From contig NZ_PJAU01000033.1 in assembly GCF_002836255.1 (NCBI RefSeq), positions 434,001-498,000 of the forward strand: a DNA stretch of 64,000 nucleotides, given 5' to 3'. Numbering within the stretch: the stretch's first letter is position 1; every line of letters begins with the position of its first letter. A program made the translations under genes and the position numbers. This DNA is from Colwellia sp. 75C3. Lineage in GTDB: Bacteria; Pseudomonadota; Gammaproteobacteria; Enterobacterales; Alteromonadaceae. This document shows positions 55,170 through 63,980 of this stretch, piece after piece. The notes beneath the pieces were generated by a model. It made no database searches and had not been told where the DNA came from. It saw nothing but the letters and a program-made list of their open reading frames with translations.

Positions 55170-55861
55170 TGAAGCAAAAATGGCAAGACGGTAGTGATAA
55201 GTTTCTACAAATAACAAGTCGCGAGCAAGGTTTAGTACTGCTAACGGGGCTAGTGGCAATATTTTTTATTATCTCATATTTTTTTATTGATGATAAAAGT
55301 GCCAAAATTATTAGCTTCGACAAACAAAGCCGAGCGATGACATCAGGTAATAAAACACTTAATTTTTCAATTAAAGAATACCAAGCGGCACTTAAGCAAA
55401 ATCCCGATAGTGATACCGTTAAACAAGTGGCTCAACTTGAAGCTAAGCTTGCCAAAATTGACAGTCAATTAGTGCATTTAACAACAGAGTTAATTAGCCC
55501 GAGTGAAATGCGTAAAGCGCTAGTGAAGCTGCTTAATCTAGAGCCTGGAGTATCATTACTTTCTTTTGAACTGATTGGTGCAAAACCTTTATTAGATTTA
55601 TCCGTGAAAGGCAAAGATGAGACAGATGATAGAGCTTCACCAAACGCAGAACAACTGGGTTTAAACCTATATAAACATGGTATTAAAATTAAATTATCAG
55701 GTAAATATTTTCAATTACGCAATTATTTACAACAACTTGAAAAGCTATCGTGGAAGTTTTTTTGGCAAGATTTTGAATTAGAAGTGAAAGAATATCCACG
55801 CAGTGAAGTAGATATAACCATCTACAGTTTAGGGTTGAATAAGGAGTTTATTGGTGTTTAA
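55169..55861 (+). CDS. mshJ: MSHA biogenesis protein MshJ (PilO-like)
   Basis: The 230-residue protein has one transmembrane helix (about 22-40), a coiled-coil segment (about 80-110, VAQLEAKLAKIDSQLVHL) and a periplasmic ferredoxin-like domain (KLSGKYFQLRNYLQQLEKLSWKFFWQDFELE) like that of PilO/MshJ. It joins the PilN-like protein in the inner-membrane alignment complex. The ATG shares a base with the preceding stop. Confidence 0.88.
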   Translation: MKQKWQDGSDKFLQITSREQGLVLLTGLVAIFFIISYFFIDDKSAKIISFDKQSRAMTSGNKTLNFSIKEYQAALKQNPDSDTVKQVAQLEAKLAKIDSQLVHLTTELISPSEMRKALVKLLNLEPGVSLLSFELIGAKPLLDLSVKGKDETDDRASPNAEQLGLNLYKHGIKIKLSGKYFQLRNYLQQLEKLSWKFFWQDFELEVKEYPRSEVDITIYSLGLNKEFIGV

Positions 55862-56225
55862 AGCTTATTTTAATGCATTGTTAACCACAGCTTTGGTTGT
55901 GGTAACCCTATTAACTTCATTCGTCACTCTGGCTGCAGATGTTGACCCTACTCGACCTTTTGGTGTAAGTGGCTCTAGCAGTAATAGTGAAATAAAGCGT
56001 GTTGACGGTTTTGTATTAACTTCTATTATTCATGGTGATGGCATTCATACCGCGGTCATTAATGGCAAAATATACAAAATGTTTGATTATATTGGCGAGC
56101 ATCGCATCACCGCAATTAACAGTCATAACGTGATCTTACGTAGTAAATCTGAACGATTAAAAATCAGTGTTTTTAAGAGTAAGGGTTTTAAAAGTAACGT
56201 AGTAGAAAAGTCGGTAGCTAACTAA
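55854..56225 (+). CDS. mshK: MSHA biogenesis protein MshK
   Basis: The 123-residue exported protein has an N-terminal hydrophobic signal (about 2-26, ending TLAAD) and the sequence DVDPTRPFGV, with SIIHGDGIHTAVINGKIYKMFDYIGEHRI, as in MshK/PilP-like periplasmic proteins that touch the secretin. AAGGAG lies seven bases before GTG 55854, so this is the likely start. TTG 55851 is nearer and less suitable. The gene overlaps the mshJ stop by eight bases and the mshL start by one. Confidence 0.85.
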   Translation: MFKAYFNALLTTALVVVTLLTSFVTLAADVDPTRPFGVSGSSSNSEIKRVDGFVLTSIIHGDGIHTAVINGKIYKMFDYIGEHRITAINSHNVILRSKSERLKISVFKSKGFKSNVVEKSVAN

Positions 56226-58030
56226 TGATGAAAACAAGTCCCCCTATGAAAAAACTAAAATTAAAAATTGCTTTGTCGACGTTATGCTTTGCCTTAGTCG
56301 GTTGCCAATCTGTGCCTAATGATCCAACTGAATTAAAAGAAGATTTAGATGCGGCGATCAAAGAAACAAAAAGTCTTAATGCACCAAAACCGTTAATGCG
56401 AGTACCCAATTCAGTACAACAAGAACTGATGTTAAATAACATGAGTCAGGCCAAACAAGGCATGTTAGCTGAAAAACGTTTAGAAATTTCAGCGACAGAA
56501 GTTGATGCTAAAGATTTTTTTCAAGCCATCGTTAGAGGCTCACGTTATAACGTGGTTATTCACCCTGATGTTATCGGACAAATATCGTTAAGCTTAAATA
56601 ATGTTACCTTATCAGAAGCCTTAACTGTTGTTGAAGACGTATACGGTTATGAAATTATTCGCCGTGGCAATATTGTACAAGTATTCCCTCCCGGTATACG
56701 CACTGAAACTATCGCGCTAAATTACTTATTCCTTAAACGTTTTGGCTCATCGACTACCACGATCAATTCTGGTGGCGTCTCGGAAAACGATCCTAGTAGC
56801 GGTGGCAGTAATAATAGTAGCGGCAGTGGCAACAATAGTAATAGTGGCAGCAACAATAGTAGTCAGAGCGGTAATAGTGGTTCAAATAGCCAAAGTAGTG
56901 GTATCAATTTATATACTGAAAATGAGTCCAATTTCTGGGATGAATTGAAAGAATCATTAACAGCTTTTGTTGGCAGTGGTGAAGGTCGTTCAGTTATTGT
57001 CTCACCACATGCAGGTTTGGTGACAGTACGTGCGTTACCGCAAGAGATCAATGCTGTTAAGAAGTTTATCACCGCAACTGAAAGCCATTTGCATCGTCAA
57101 GTAATCATTGAAGCTAAGATAATGGAAGTAACACTTAATGATGACTTTCAGCAAGGAATAAAATGGGAAAAAGTACTAGACCAAGTTGGTAGTGCAAATC
57201 TTGTTTACTCTACAACAGGCAATATTGTCGGTAATGTTATTTCGAATACTATTGGTGGTGTTAATAGCCTAGCGTTTAGTAAGCAAACTAATGGCAGTAA
57301 CTTTTCTGGTGTTATTGAATTATTGCAAACCCAAGGTAATGTTCAAGTACTTTCAAGCCCTCGTATTACGGCAACTAATAACCAAAAAGCGGTAATTAAA
57401 GTGGGTGAAGATGAATACTTTGTTACTGAAGTTTCCAGCACAACCACCACAGGTACCTCAACAACCACCACTCCTGAAGTCGAATTAACACCCTTTTTCT
57501 CTGGCATCGCGTTAGATGTAACGCCGCAAATTAGTGAAGATGGTAGCGTTATTTTGCATGTTCACCCTTCAGTGACCATTACTGAAGAGCAAAATAAAAC
57601 CATTCAAATTGGTAGCGAGCAATTGGTATTACCACTAGCGCAAAGTAGTGTTAGAGAGTCAGATACCATTATCCGTGCTCAGTCAGGCGAAGTCGTCATC
57701 ATTGGTGGTTTAATTGAAACCTATAAAGTTGATATGGAATCTAAAACACCGATTTTAGGTGATATACCCTTCCTTGGTGAATTATTTAAGAGCAAATCTC
57801 AATCAACACAAAAACGTGAGTTAGTTATTATGCTAAAACCTATTGTTGTTGGTCAAGATACTTGGAAAAATCAGCTACAAGATGCACGCAGCTTATTAAC
57901 AAAGTGGTTTCCTGAAGAGGTTGAAGAGTGTGAGTTATCTGATGAAGGTACGTTAACACAAGCATGCCAAGAGCAATGTGCTGATGAGGAATATGCAAAC
58001 GAACATTATTTTTGCCCTGCAGTTGAATAA
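56225..58030 (+). CDS. mshL: MSHA pilus secretin MshL
   Basis: The 601-residue outer-membrane lipoprotein has Cys 27 after ALVG and a secretin N-domain region (about 75-165, LEISATEVDAKDFFQAIV, FPPGIRTETIALNYLFLKRF). A Ser/Asn/Gly-rich insert of some 50 residues (about 175-222) follows. The secretin core (about 290-560) has VQVLSSPRITATNNQKAVIKVGED and TPILGDIPFLGELFKSKSQSTQKRELVIML. It makes the outer-membrane pore for the MSHA pilus. The C-terminus carries five Cys residues in 40, unusual for secretins. Confidence 0.94.
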   Translation: MMKTSPPMKKLKLKIALSTLCFALVGCQSVPNDPTELKEDLDAAIKETKSLNAPKPLMRVPNSVQQELMLNNMSQAKQGMLAEKRLEISATEVDAKDFFQAIVRGSRYNVVIHPDVIGQISLSLNNVTLSEALTVVEDVYGYEIIRRGNIVQVFPPGIRTETIALNYLFLKRFGSSTTTINSGGVSENDPSSGGSNNSSGSGNNSNSGSNNSSQSGNSGSNSQSSGINLYTENESNFWDELKESLTAFVGSGEGRSVIVSPHAGLVTVRALPQEINAVKKFITATESHLHRQVIIEAKIMEVTLNDDFQQGIKWEKVLDQVGSANLVYSTTGNIVGNVISNTIGGVNSLAFSKQTNGSNFSGVIELLQTQGNVQVLSSPRITATNNQKAVIKVGEDEYFVTEVSSTTTTGTSTTTTPEVELTPFFSGIALDVTPQISEDGSVILHVHPSVTITEEQNKTIQIGSEQLVLPLAQSSVRESDTIIRAQSGEVVIIGGLIETYKVDMESKTPILGDIPFLGELFKSKSQSTQKRELVIMLKPIVVGQDTWKNQLQDARSLLTKWFPEEVEECELSDEGTLTQACQEQCADEEYANEHYFCPAVE

Positions 58031-58107
58031 AATTTAGCTGTAAATGGCGGATAATCGACAGTTGTTTTGTATTATTTAGCTTAATTAGTTCACTGAGTAG
58101 AGTAGTT

Positions 58108-59007
58108 ATGTATTTATATCATTTTGGCTTAGGAGAGTTACCTTTTACTTTAACTCCTAATACAAATTTTTATTTGCCAATGACCATGCATGATGAAGCA
58201 TTAGCTGTGTTATCAACCGCACTGCAAACCGGTGAAGGTTTCATTAAAGTCATTGGCGAAGTAGGTACCGGCAAAACTTTGTTATGTAGAAAGCTACTTA
58301 ATGAGATACCAGCACATTTCGTCACGGCGTACATCCCAAATCCTTATTTAAACCCTGATGAATTAAGGCGAGCTGTTGCGGTAGAGCTTGGCGTTAAGCA
58401 AGCACAACGCATATCACTTCAATTGCTTACGCAGCGAATTCAAGCACGTTTATTAGAATTACATAGCCAAGGGCATTCAGTAGTGCTGATATTGGATGAA
58501 GCCCAAGCGTTGCCCGAAGATAGTTTAGAAGCGTTAAGGTTGTTTACTAATTTAGAAACAGAAACACGTAAGTTATTGCAAGTGGTCTTGTTTGCACAGC
58601 CAGAGCTTGATGAACGTTTAGCAAAAACAGAATTTAGACAATTAAGACAACGTATTACCTTTGCTTATAAATTACGTGCTATGAATGCAGATGAAGTGCA
58701 ACAATATATTCAACATAGGTTACAAGTAGCGGGTTATAAAGGGGCAGAGCTTTTTCCTGTAAAGATATGCCAAAAAATAGCACGTGTTAGCCAAGGAATT
58801 CCAAGATTGGTTAATGTGTTGTGCCACAAAATGCTGATGCTTGCTTATGGTGAAGGACATTACAAAATGACGGGTAAATTACTTAAAGCGGCAGTACAGG
58901 ACACTGAAAGTATTGAAAAATATTCGAAAAATAAACTATTGGCTTTTTCATGTTTAGGAATGTTGAGCGCGATATTGTTAACCTATTATACTTTGGTGGT
59001 TAAATAA
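58108..59007 (+). CDS. mshM: MSHA biogenesis AAA ATPase MshM (ExeA-like)
   Basis: The 299-residue protein has an AAA+ domain starting YLYHFGLGELPFTLTPNTNFYLP, Walker A GEVGTGKTLLCRKLL, Walker B VVLILDEAQALPEDSLEAL and a sensor region QPELDERLAKTEFRQLRQRI. A C-terminal membrane helix (about 275-297) follows. ExeA/MshM proteins are thought to help secretin assembly or peptidoglycan passage. No peptidoglycan-binding domain is present in this short form. Its stop overlaps the mshN ATG. Confidence 0.92.
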   Translation: MYLYHFGLGELPFTLTPNTNFYLPMTMHDEALAVLSTALQTGEGFIKVIGEVGTGKTLLCRKLLNEIPAHFVTAYIPNPYLNPDELRRAVAVELGVKQAQRISLQLLTQRIQARLLELHSQGHSVVLILDEAQALPEDSLEALRLFTNLETETRKLLQVVLFAQPELDERLAKTEFRQLRQRITFAYKLRAMNADEVQQYIQHRLQVAGYKGAELFPVKICQKIARVSQGIPRLVNVLCHKMLMLAYGEGHYKMTGKLLKAAVQDTESIEKYSKNKLLAFSCLGMLSAILLTYYTLVVK

Positions 59008-60308
59008 TGAGTGTCATCAATCAAATGTTGAAGGATTTAGATCAACGAAGTCCTGAGCCTAATTCACAGACTGTTCAACCAGAGCAAGTATCGTCAATTA
59101 TTTCACCGAAAAAAATCGCACTAATCACAGGTACTTGCGTCTTTGCAGTTTGTGTCATTAGTTTTTATTTTTGGCAGTTAATCAGTGAAAACAATGCCCT
59201 AAAAGCTGAAAAAGTCACTAGTAATGCTGCTCATCAGGTAAGTACTCAGTTAAGTACTCAATCAAGTAACCAAGTTATCACTAATCAAGTAAATAGCAGC
59301 GTTAATGCAGTTCAAAGTAGCCCAGTGAATCAGGCTATGCGATTAGAGACAAACGAAAATAAAACAGCTAGAGCTCCAATTGCTGCAGAAGAGTTTCACT
59401 ATGCTAACGAACAAAGCAATGAGCAAGAAAATCAACAGGCAATAGTCGCAACAAAAACGGATGTTTCTGGGCCAAGAGATTTAGCTATTACAGCAACAGA
59501 AAACCGAGCTGAAAATAATGCTCAGCGAATAGCGGCAAAGCCAGTGGTAAATAATAGTTCAAGCCGAGTCATTCCTGCGAAGAAAACAGTCGCGATAGCG
59601 GATGGTCATAGTCACTCAGCAGCCGTTTCAAGCCACAGTCATGACGTTGATAGTGCTTCTACTAATGCAGTCACTAAAGCTGCTACAACTGAAAGTAAAA
59701 GCAAAAAAAATAAAATGTCGGTATCACGACGTCAATTATCGGCAGATGAACTAGCAGATCAAAAGTTAGCACTCGCTGAAAAAGCATTAGCGGCGAAACA
59801 AATCAATAAGGCTGAAAAGCTTTTAGAAGAAGTGGTGATCATCAAACCAAGTGATAGCCAGACACGTAAAAAATTAGCAGCTTTATGGTTTGGTCGTCAA
59901 GCCTATCAAGATGCAGTGAATCTACTTTCTCAAGGCATTGCATTAAATGGTAAAGACAGCAGTTTACGTCAGATGAAAGCACGCATTCATTTAAAACAAG
60001 GGCAAGTGACGGCGGCATTAAATAGCTTGAAACCCCTAGCGCAGTTAAAAGATGAGCAATACCAAATTATGCTAGCAAATACCGCGCAGCAAGCACAACA
60101 AAATAACGTAGCGGTTGAAGCGTATAAAGTGCTGATAGCTATGCAGCCTGATATAGGTCGCTGGTATTTAGGTTTAGCAGTATTACACGATAAGAGTAGT
60201 CAATTTACTTTAGCCAGTGTGGCTTATAACCAAGCACTGACAAAAAATGATTTATCCGTTGCTTCAGTGAATTTTGTTGAACAACGTATACAAGCAATAG
60301 GACAGTAG
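59007..60308 (+). CDS. mshN: MSHA biogenesis protein MshN (TPR)
   Basis: The 433-residue protein starts MSVINQMLKDLDQRSPE, a short cytoplasmic tail like GspB/ExeB and MshN. A transmembrane helix (about 34-54) and a long Gln/Asn/Ser/Ala-rich spacer (about 60-235) follow. The C-terminal tetratricopeptide repeats (about 245-430) include ALAEKALAAKQINKAEKLLEE, AAVLNL-type helices and GRWYLGLAVLHDKSSQF. MshN is needed for MSHA pilus assembly, probably through secretin contact. The spacer is low complexity. mshE follows eight bases later. Confidence 0.9.
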   Translation: MSVINQMLKDLDQRSPEPNSQTVQPEQVSSIISPKKIALITGTCVFAVCVISFYFWQLISENNALKAEKVTSNAAHQVSTQLSTQSSNQVITNQVNSSVNAVQSSPVNQAMRLETNENKTARAPIAAEEFHYANEQSNEQENQQAIVATKTDVSGPRDLAITATENRAENNAQRIAAKPVVNNSSSRVIPAKKTVAIADGHSHSAAVSSHSHDVDSASTNAVTKAATTESKSKKNKMSVSRRQLSADELADQKLALAEKALAAKQINKAEKLLEEVVIIKPSDSQTRKKLAALWFGRQAYQDAVNLLSQGIALNGKDSSLRQMKARIHLKQGQVTAALNSLKPLAQLKDEQYQIMLANTAQQAQQNNVAVEAYKVLIAMQPDIGRWYLGLAVLHDKSSQFTLASVAYNQALTKNDLSVASVNFVEQRIQAIGQ

Positions 60309-60316
60309 GACAAATT

Positions 60317-62029
60317 ATGGCAGCACCCAAATTAAAGATGCGTTTAGGTGATTTATTGGTTCATGAGAATATCATATCCAATGAGCAACTTATGCAAGCG
60401 CTATCAAGTCAAAAGCAAACGGGTCGTAAGCTCGGTGACACCTTAATTGAGCTTAATTCTTTATCTGAAAGACAATTGTTGCAGTTTTTGGCGCAGCAAC
60501 TCGATGTGCCATTTATGGATATTTCTCAATATAAAATATCACCTAATGTAGCCAGCCTATTGCCAGAAGTGCATGCCAGACGTTTAAGAGCCTTAATTAT
60601 TGAAGATAAAGGCGCTTCAGTATTATTGGGTATGAGTGATCCTGCCGATTTAAGTGGCTTAGATCAGCTTGAACGGATGTTGTCGCCTAAACGCATTGAA
60701 CTTGCGGTAGTTATGGAGTCACAGATTTTTGATGCCTTCGATAGTTTGTACCGTCGAACCGCTGAAATTGAATCGTTCGCCAGTCAACTAGAAGAAGAGT
60801 ATGAAGAATCTTCTAGCTTTGATCTTTCTGCTACTTTCCTCGATGAAGGCGGCGATGCAACCGTAGGTAAGTTACTGCAATCAGTCTTTGAAGATGCAGT
60901 GCAAATGCGTGCTTCAGATATTCACATTGAACCAGAAGAACATCAACTGCGTATTCGTCAGCGTATTGATGGTGTCTTACAAGAAAAAATACTCAAAGAA
61001 AATAAAATAGCCTCTGCCATGGTATTGCGTCTTAAGTTAATGGCGGGTCTTGATATATCAGAAAAACGTATTCCACAAGATGGCCGTTTCAATTTAGATA
61101 TCAGTGGCCATAATATTGATGTGCGTATGTCTACTATGCCGGTTCAATACGGCGAGTCGGTAGTAATGCGTTTGTTAGACCAATCTGCCGGTCTCTTATC
61201 ACTAGAGCAAACAGGTATGCCGGCTGATATTGTTAAACGTGTGCGTTTACAAATTCATCGTCCACACGGTATGGTTTTAGTTACGGGACCTACGGGTAGT
61301 GGTAAAACAACGACGTTATATGCCGCGTTAAGCGAATTAAATGAAGCAAGTAAAAAAATCATCACCGTTGAAGACCCTGTTGAGTATCGCTTACCTCGTA
61401 TTAACCAAGTACAAATTAACACCAAGATTGATTTAACTTTCTCAAGTATTTTACGTACCGCACTTCGTCAAGATCCCGATATTATGATGGTAGGCGAAAT
61501 GCGAGACCAAGAAACGGTAGAAATAGGCTTGCGAGGTGCAATAACAGGTCACTTAGTGTTATCTACCTTGCATACTAATGACGCGATAACCAGTGCCTTA
61601 CGTTTGATTGATATGGGTGCTGCAGGGTTTTTAGTGGGTAGTGCATTAAGAGCCGTGGTCGCGCAACGACTTGTCCGTAAAGTTTGTGACTCATGTGCTA
61701 TTGAATATCAAGCGGATGAGCAAGAACTGTTTTGGTTAACCAACTTAGCAGGCGAGCAGGCAAGAAGTAGTCAATTTATGCAGGGTAAGGGGTGTCAAAC
61801 CTGCCAATATACAGGCTATAAAGGCCGAGTTGGTGTATTTGAACTGCTTGAAATGAATGAAGGTATGATGGCTGCTTTAAAGCGTAATGACAGTGAGCTA
61901 TTCGGTAAGCTCGCAAAGGAAAGCCCAAGTTTTACACCTTTAGCGAAAGCGGCTTTTGATTATGCAGTTCAAGGCATCACTACGGTAGAAGAAGTATTAC
62001 GTCTGGTTGAAACAATTGATATTAATTAA
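60317..62029 (+). CDS. mshE: MSHA pilus extension ATPase MshE with c-di-GMP-binding N-domain
   Basis: The 570-residue ATPase has an N-terminal MshEN domain made of two 24-residue motifs. RLGDLLVHENIISNEQL... spans residues 9-32 and KLGDTLIELNSLSERQL... spans 38-61, separated by five residues. This is the tandem layout known to bind cyclic di-GMP in MshE and related GspE-like ATPases. The catalytic domain has Walker [41 protein letters not shown] and a CDSC/CQTC zinc pair. It polymerises the MSHA pilus, which mediates near-surface motility and attachment. The second motif has Lys in place of the first Arg. ATG 60317 is supported by the motif position. Confidence 0.94.
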   Translation: MAAPKLKMRLGDLLVHENIISNEQLMQALSSQKQTGRKLGDTLIELNSLSERQLLQFLAQQLDVPFMDISQYKISPNVASLLPEVHARRLRALIIEDKGASVLLGMSDPADLSGLDQLERMLSPKRIELAVVMESQIFDAFDSLYRRTAEIESFASQLEEEYEESSSFDLSATFLDEGGDATVGKLLQSVFEDAVQMRASDIHIEPEEHQLRIRQRIDGVLQEKILKENKIASAMVLRLKLMAGLDISEKRIPQDGRFNLDISGHNIDVRMSTMPVQYGESVVMRLLDQSAGLLSLEQTGMPADIVKRVRLQIHRPHGMVLVTGPTGSGKTTTLYAALSELNEASKKIITVEDPVEYRLPRINQVQINTKIDLTFSSILRTALRQDPDIMMVGEMRDQETVEIGLRGAITGHLVLSTLHTNDAITSALRLIDMGAAGFLVGSALRAVVAQRLVRKVCDSCAIEYQADEQELFWLTNLAGEQARSSQFMQGKGCQTCQYTGYKGRVGVFELLEMNEGMMAALKRNDSELFGKLAKESPSFTPLAKAAFDYAVQGITTVEEVLRLVETIDIN

Positions 62030-62082
62030 TCAACTACATCGACAGTTAGGCAAGTAACGTATGTTTGAGCATAGAGAGTTTT

Positions 62083-63312
62083 ATGGCGTCATTTAATTAT
62101 ACAGGGCGAAATGCCAGCGGTAGCCAAGTAAAAGACAATATTGAAGCTGCTAATGCTGATGTTGCCGCGGAAAAGCTATTTAAAAAGGGCATTACCCCAA
62201 TCTCTATTGTTGAAGCGCAACAAGGAGGTAATAGTGCCGGGAGTGTTGATGTTTTTGAATTTTTCAATAATGGTACTGTCTCATTAGAAGAAATGATTGT
62301 TTTTTGTCGCCAAATGTATGCGTTAATGCGTTCAGGTGTGCCGATATTACGATCAATTAATGGCATGGTTGAATCAGCCAATTCATTAACCCTTAAAAAA
62401 GCATTAACTGATATAGGTAAACAGCTTGAAGGTGGCTACACCTTTTCTTCGGCATTAAATAACCACCCTAAGATTTTTGACCATTTATTTGTTTCGTTAG
62501 TTCATGTCGGTGAGAATACCGGTCAGCTAGATCAGGCATTTTTTAAGTTAACGTCATACTTAGAACGTGAGTTAGATACCCGTAAGCGTATTAAAGCTGC
62601 ATTGCGCTATCCTAGTATGGTACTAATCGCCATATCGGGCGCTATGGTAATTTTGAATATTTTTGTTATTCCAACTTTTGCTGATATGTTTACTCGCTTA
62701 GGGGCGGATCTTCCTTTACCCACGCAATTTATTATTGCCAGTTCCAGCTTATTTATCAATTATTGGCATTACATGTTACTTGCCATTGTGATGATTGTTT
62801 TTATGATTAAAAAATCATTAAAAACGGAACAAGGTCGGTATCAATGGGATAGACGTAAGATAAAAATCCCAATTATTGGCAGTATTATAGAACGTTCTAT
62901 ATTGGCGCGTTTCGCCCATAGTTTTGCCATTGTTTTAAAAGCGGGCGTACCTATGACTACCGGCCTAACATTGGTTGCGGAAGCGGTCGATAATAGTTAT
63001 ATGCAGAAAAAGATTGCTGCTATGCGTCAAGGTATCGAAAGTGGTGATAGTTTATTACGCTCTGCAGTAGCCAGTGCCTTATTTACGCCTTTAGTTTTAC
63101 AGATGGTCGCTGTTGGTGAAGAAACCGGCCGGGTTGATGAGTTACTCGAAGAGGTAGGGGATTATTACGAGCGAGAAGTCGATTATGACTTAGCAACCCT
63201 AACCGCAAGAATTGAACCACTACTATTAGTAGTTGTTGCTGCTATGGTGTTGGTATTAGCGCTTGGTATTTTTACTCCAATGTGGGATATGGCCTCGGCC
63301 ATGCAAGGCTAG
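62083..63312 (+). CDS. mshG: MSHA biogenesis inner-membrane platform protein MshG (PilC-like)
   Basis: The 409-residue PilC/GspF-family protein starts at ATG 62083 (MASFNYTGRNASGSQVKDN). The frame runs upstream to a TTG with no support. It has two GspF domains with EEMIVFCRQMYALMRSGVPILRSI, LVHVGENTGQLDQAFFKL and VAVGEETGRVDELLEEVGDYYEREVDYDL, and three hydrophobic regions (about 170-195, 220-245 and 375-400). It is the platform protein on which MshE acts. mshF begins eight bases downstream. Confidence 0.93.
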   Translation: MASFNYTGRNASGSQVKDNIEAANADVAAEKLFKKGITPISIVEAQQGGNSAGSVDVFEFFNNGTVSLEEMIVFCRQMYALMRSGVPILRSINGMVESANSLTLKKALTDIGKQLEGGYTFSSALNNHPKIFDHLFVSLVHVGENTGQLDQAFFKLTSYLERELDTRKRIKAALRYPSMVLIAISGAMVILNIFVIPTFADMFTRLGADLPLPTQFIIASSSLFINYWHYMLLAIVMIVFMIKKSLKTEQGRYQWDRRKIKIPIIGSIIERSILARFAHSFAIVLKAGVPMTTGLTLVAEAVDNSYMQKKIAAMRQGIESGDSLLRSAVASALFTPLVLQMVAVGEETGRVDELLEEVGDYYEREVDYDLATLTARIEPLLLVVVAAMVLVLALGIFTPMWDMASAMQG

Positions 63313-63320
63313 TAATAATA

Positions 63321-63812
63321 ATGGAGAAAACGCCTAACCAGAGTGACAAAAAACAAGGTTCAATTATTGAGTTTTTAGTGGTGATTGTCATCATTGCAGT
63401 ACTGATGAAACTTTTATTAGACCTTTTTTTTAGTCAACAAGAAAATATAACCAATACCGCTTTTGTTGGCTTAGCGCAAAGTTTTACCAGTAAAGTTAAT
63501 GTTGTTCATGGTCAATGGTTAATGGATGAACAACCTGACGTGGTAGTGTTGAGTCGATTAAATAGTACAGAAAAAGAGTATGTTAATGTTAATAGGTCAG
63601 GTTGGATTGATACAAAAAAAAGTAGTTTAGCTTGTCATACTATTTGGCAACAAACATTATCAATGCCTTTGCAGGTGGTTAAATCAGTAGTTATAGCCAT
63701 CGAAATTCATAATAAAGTAATTAAAAACGGTCGTTTATGCCGTTATAGTATTACTAACGGGCAATCTTTTGATTATCGTAGTGATACAGGTCAAGTGAAG
63801 CAGGTTAATTAA
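63321..63812 (+). CDS. mshF: MSHA biogenesis protein MshF
   Basis: From ATG 63321 the product is 163 residues. One transmembrane helix (about 12-30, SIIEFLVVIVIIAVLMKLLL) is followed by a periplasmic domain. It has a pilin-like hydrophobic N-terminus but no G/F-E prepilin site. Assignment as MshF rests on position between mshG and the expected minor pilin genes and on size. The protein is poorly conserved, so sequence support alone is modest. The stop at 63812 is followed by about 170 AT-rich bases. Confidence 0.75.
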   Translation: MEKTPNQSDKKQGSIIEFLVVIVIIAVLMKLLLDLFFSQQENITNTAFVGLAQSFTSKVNVVHGQWLMDEQPDVVVLSRLNSTEKEYVNVNRSGWIDTKKSSLACHTIWQQTLSMPLQVVKSVVIAIEIHNKVIKNGRLCRYSITNGQSFDYRSDTGQVKQVN

Positions 63813-63945
63813 TTTGCTATAATAAATAGTGATATTGTATTGAGGTACAAATAGTAATTTATTTAATGTGTACAATGAATTACAAATATTAAACTTTGTA
63901 AAGTGGTTTGGAAATGTCCATAATGTTATTATACGGCTAAGGTCA

Positions 63946-63976
63946 GCTAACATTATAATTTTGGGCTAACATTATA
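63946..63976 (+). repeat. Direct repeat GCTAACATTATA at the window end
   Basis: GCTAACATTATA occurs at 63946-63957 and again at 63965-63976, 19 bases apart, just before a possible start codon. An inverted relative, ATAATGTTA, lies about 30 bases earlier (63920-63928). These could be binding sites for a regulator of the pilin genes, or a local duplication. Confidence 0.5.
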
Positions 63977-63980
63977 GAGT

